Shown: in pieces, positions 62,864-64,000 of the stretch | Layout: the number at the start of each line of letters is the position of its first letter | Position numbering within the stretch: the stretch's first letter is position 1 | Assembly (NCBI RefSeq): GCF_030409315.1 | Contig: NZ_JAUFPS010000036.1 | Location: 1 to 64,000, forward strand | DNA: 64,000 bases | Source of the DNA: Mucilaginibacter flavus | GTDB lineage: Bacteria; Bacteroidota; Bacteroidia; Sphingobacteriales; Sphingobacteriaceae | Reading direction: 5' to 3' | The notes under the pieces: generated by a model | The model's input: the letters and a program-made list of their open reading frames with translations, nothing else | What the model was told of the DNA's origin: nothing | Database searches by the model: none | Translations under genes and position numbers: made by a program

Positions 62864-64000
62864 TAGGCTTCGTCGAAATTAAAATAGTTTTTGGCATTGT
62901 AGTAGCAAATGTCCTGGATGATTTTACCCGTCCACACTATATCGTTAGGTAATTCGCCGTTTTCAATATCATCACCAAACAGGTTGCACACCAACCTCCG
63001 GAAATACTCATGCCGGGGGAAAGACAGGAAACTCCTGGAATCGGTAAGCATACCCACCATCCGGCTCAACAGCCCTATGTTTGAAAGGGCGTTAAGCTGC
63101 CTGGTCATCCCATCCTTTTGATCCAGAAACCACCAGGCCGAACCAAACTGAACTTTACCGGCAACAGATCCGTCGTTAAAATTACCGGTCATGGCGGCAA
63201 AAAGCTCGTTATCGGCCGGGTTTAAGTTGTATAAAATAGTTTTGGGTAACTGGTTGGTAGTATCCAATTTATTTAAAAACCTTGACAAGGCTTGCCCCTG
63301 CGAAAAATCACCGATAGAATCCCAGCCTGTATCCGGCCCAAGTTCGTTTAAGCCACGGGCGTTGTTGTTGCGCAAAGCACCTAAGTGCAGTTGCATTACC
63401 CAGCCTTTTTCATGATGCCACAAAGCAAATTGATACAACATGGCCGATTTAAGCTTTAGTATTTCATCTGCCGATAATGTTTGTTTAGCCCTGATTTTTA
63501 GAAAGATATCTGCGATTTCAACATCTGTATAGTCGGCGGCGTAAATCTGCTCAAGGCCATGGTCTGATAGTTTGCACCCATTAGCGGCAAAATAATCATG
63601 ACGGCTTTTTAAAGCGCCAAGGTATTGATCTATATTATCAATACTGGTGTTGCTGATACCCTGTAATTTATCGATATATAAATTCAGGCTGAAAAGATCA
63701 TCGGCATTCATAGCCTTATCCGGCCTGAAAGTGGGCAATACTTTTACTTCAAAACCATCGGATTTAATTTTTTGGTGATCAGCTAAATTATCTAAGGGAT
63801 CATCTGTTGTACAAATAACCTCAACATTTTTGTTTTTGATGATTTTACGAACGCTATAGTCTGCCGATTGCAACTTTTGAGTACTATCGGCGTAGATTTT
63901 TTTTGCAGTTGCCGGCGATAGTAGATCCGTTATATTAAAATAACGCTGCAATTCTAAATGCGTCCAATGGAAAAGCGGGTTACGTAAGGTATACGGAACA
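62863..64000 (-). CDS. uxaC: Uronate isomerase, 5' end beyond the window
   Basis: The visible part has PYTLRNPLFHWTHLELQRYFN-type N-terminal region and continues with CTTDDPLDN and FVCNLFGDDIENGELP-type C-terminus; family proteins are about 465 residues. The frame runs unbroken to the window edge, where the first 80-90 residues (metal-binding HXH region) are missing. It converts galacturonate to tagaturonate or glucuronate to fructuronate, the first step of the operon. Confidence 0.95.
   Translation of the reverse strand, partial: VPYTLRNPLFHWTHLELQRYFNITDLLSPATAKKIYADSTQKLQSADYSVRKIIKNKNVEVICTTDDPLDNLADHQKIKSDGFEVKVLPTFRPDKAMNADDLFSLNLYIDKLQGISNTSIDNIDQYLGALKSRHDYFAANGCKLSDHGLEQIYAADYTDVEIADIFLKIRAKQTLSADEILKLKSAMLYQFALWHHEKGWVMQLHLGALRNNNARGLNELGPDTGWDSIGDFSQGQALSRFLNKLDTTNQLPKTILYNLNPADNELFAAMTGNFNDGSVAGKVQFGSAWWFLDQKDGMTRQLNALSNIGLLSRMVGMLTDSRSFLSFPRHEYFRRLVCNLFGDDIENGELPNDIVWTGKIIQDICYYNAKNYFNFDEA

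Overview
The window comes from a Bacteroidota chromosome, most likely the Sphingobacteriaceae (Mucilaginibacter/Pedobacter type). The support is SusC/SusD and other TonB-linked outer-membrane genes, a LytS/LytTR sensor pair, Bacteroidota-style promoters (TTTG, about 20 bases, TAnnTTTG), a tmRNA with a GENNYALAA-type tag, and a hexuronate catabolic operon. Genus assignment is inference from protein flavour only.

Bases 608-23989 form an integrated mobile element of about 23.4 kb. It is bounded by an 18-bp direct repeat of the 3' end of tmRNA (ssrA). The tmRNA gene is intact at the right junction (23974-24339, minus), beside the element's tyrosine recombinase. The element carries a relaxase, a MobC-like protein, small HTH proteins and a candidate oriT but no visible type IV secretion genes, so it looks mobilizable rather than self-conjugative. 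Both tmRNA 3' ends, old and new, are followed by their own terminator.

The element's cargo is the striking part. Left to right: a P-loop/TPR ATPase under a promoter built from repeated dyads; a seven-gene operon (4207-8941) with two canonical TIR proteins, a third long TIR protein, a free-standing SLOG protein and three ThsB/MTH538-type TIR-like proteins; then, convergently, a 972-residue LRR-Roc-COR-TIR (Roco) protein. Seven TIR or TIR-like proteins lie within 8 kb, with no recognisable ThsA. I infer a composite, possibly undescribed TIR/SLOG anti-phage system. A HEPN-domain protein and a divergent XRE regulator with an apparently leaderless promoter follow. The mobilization half also holds a 932-residue fusion of a degenerate TM0106/Cas4-like Fe-S module, a DEDD exonuclease, an IS66-like DDE transposase and two C-terminal repeats, and an ORF6N gene whose operator sequence also occurs inside its own coding region.

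From 24.4 kb on the sequence is core chromosome: exodeoxyribonuclease III; a TonB receptor / beta-helix lipoprotein / phosphoesterase cluster; a LytS-LytTR pair followed by an STN-TonB receptor and DUF4249 lipoprotein; a SusC-SusD operon continuing through two tiny membrane proteins into a sterol-desaturase-like enzyme; a vWA / PP2C / kinase triad (TerY-P type); an HscA-like Hsp70; two MFS transporters; two short-chain dehydrogenases; an S9 peptidase; a DinB protein; and a hexuronate operon (uxaC-kdgK-eda-transporter) whose uxaC runs off the right edge.
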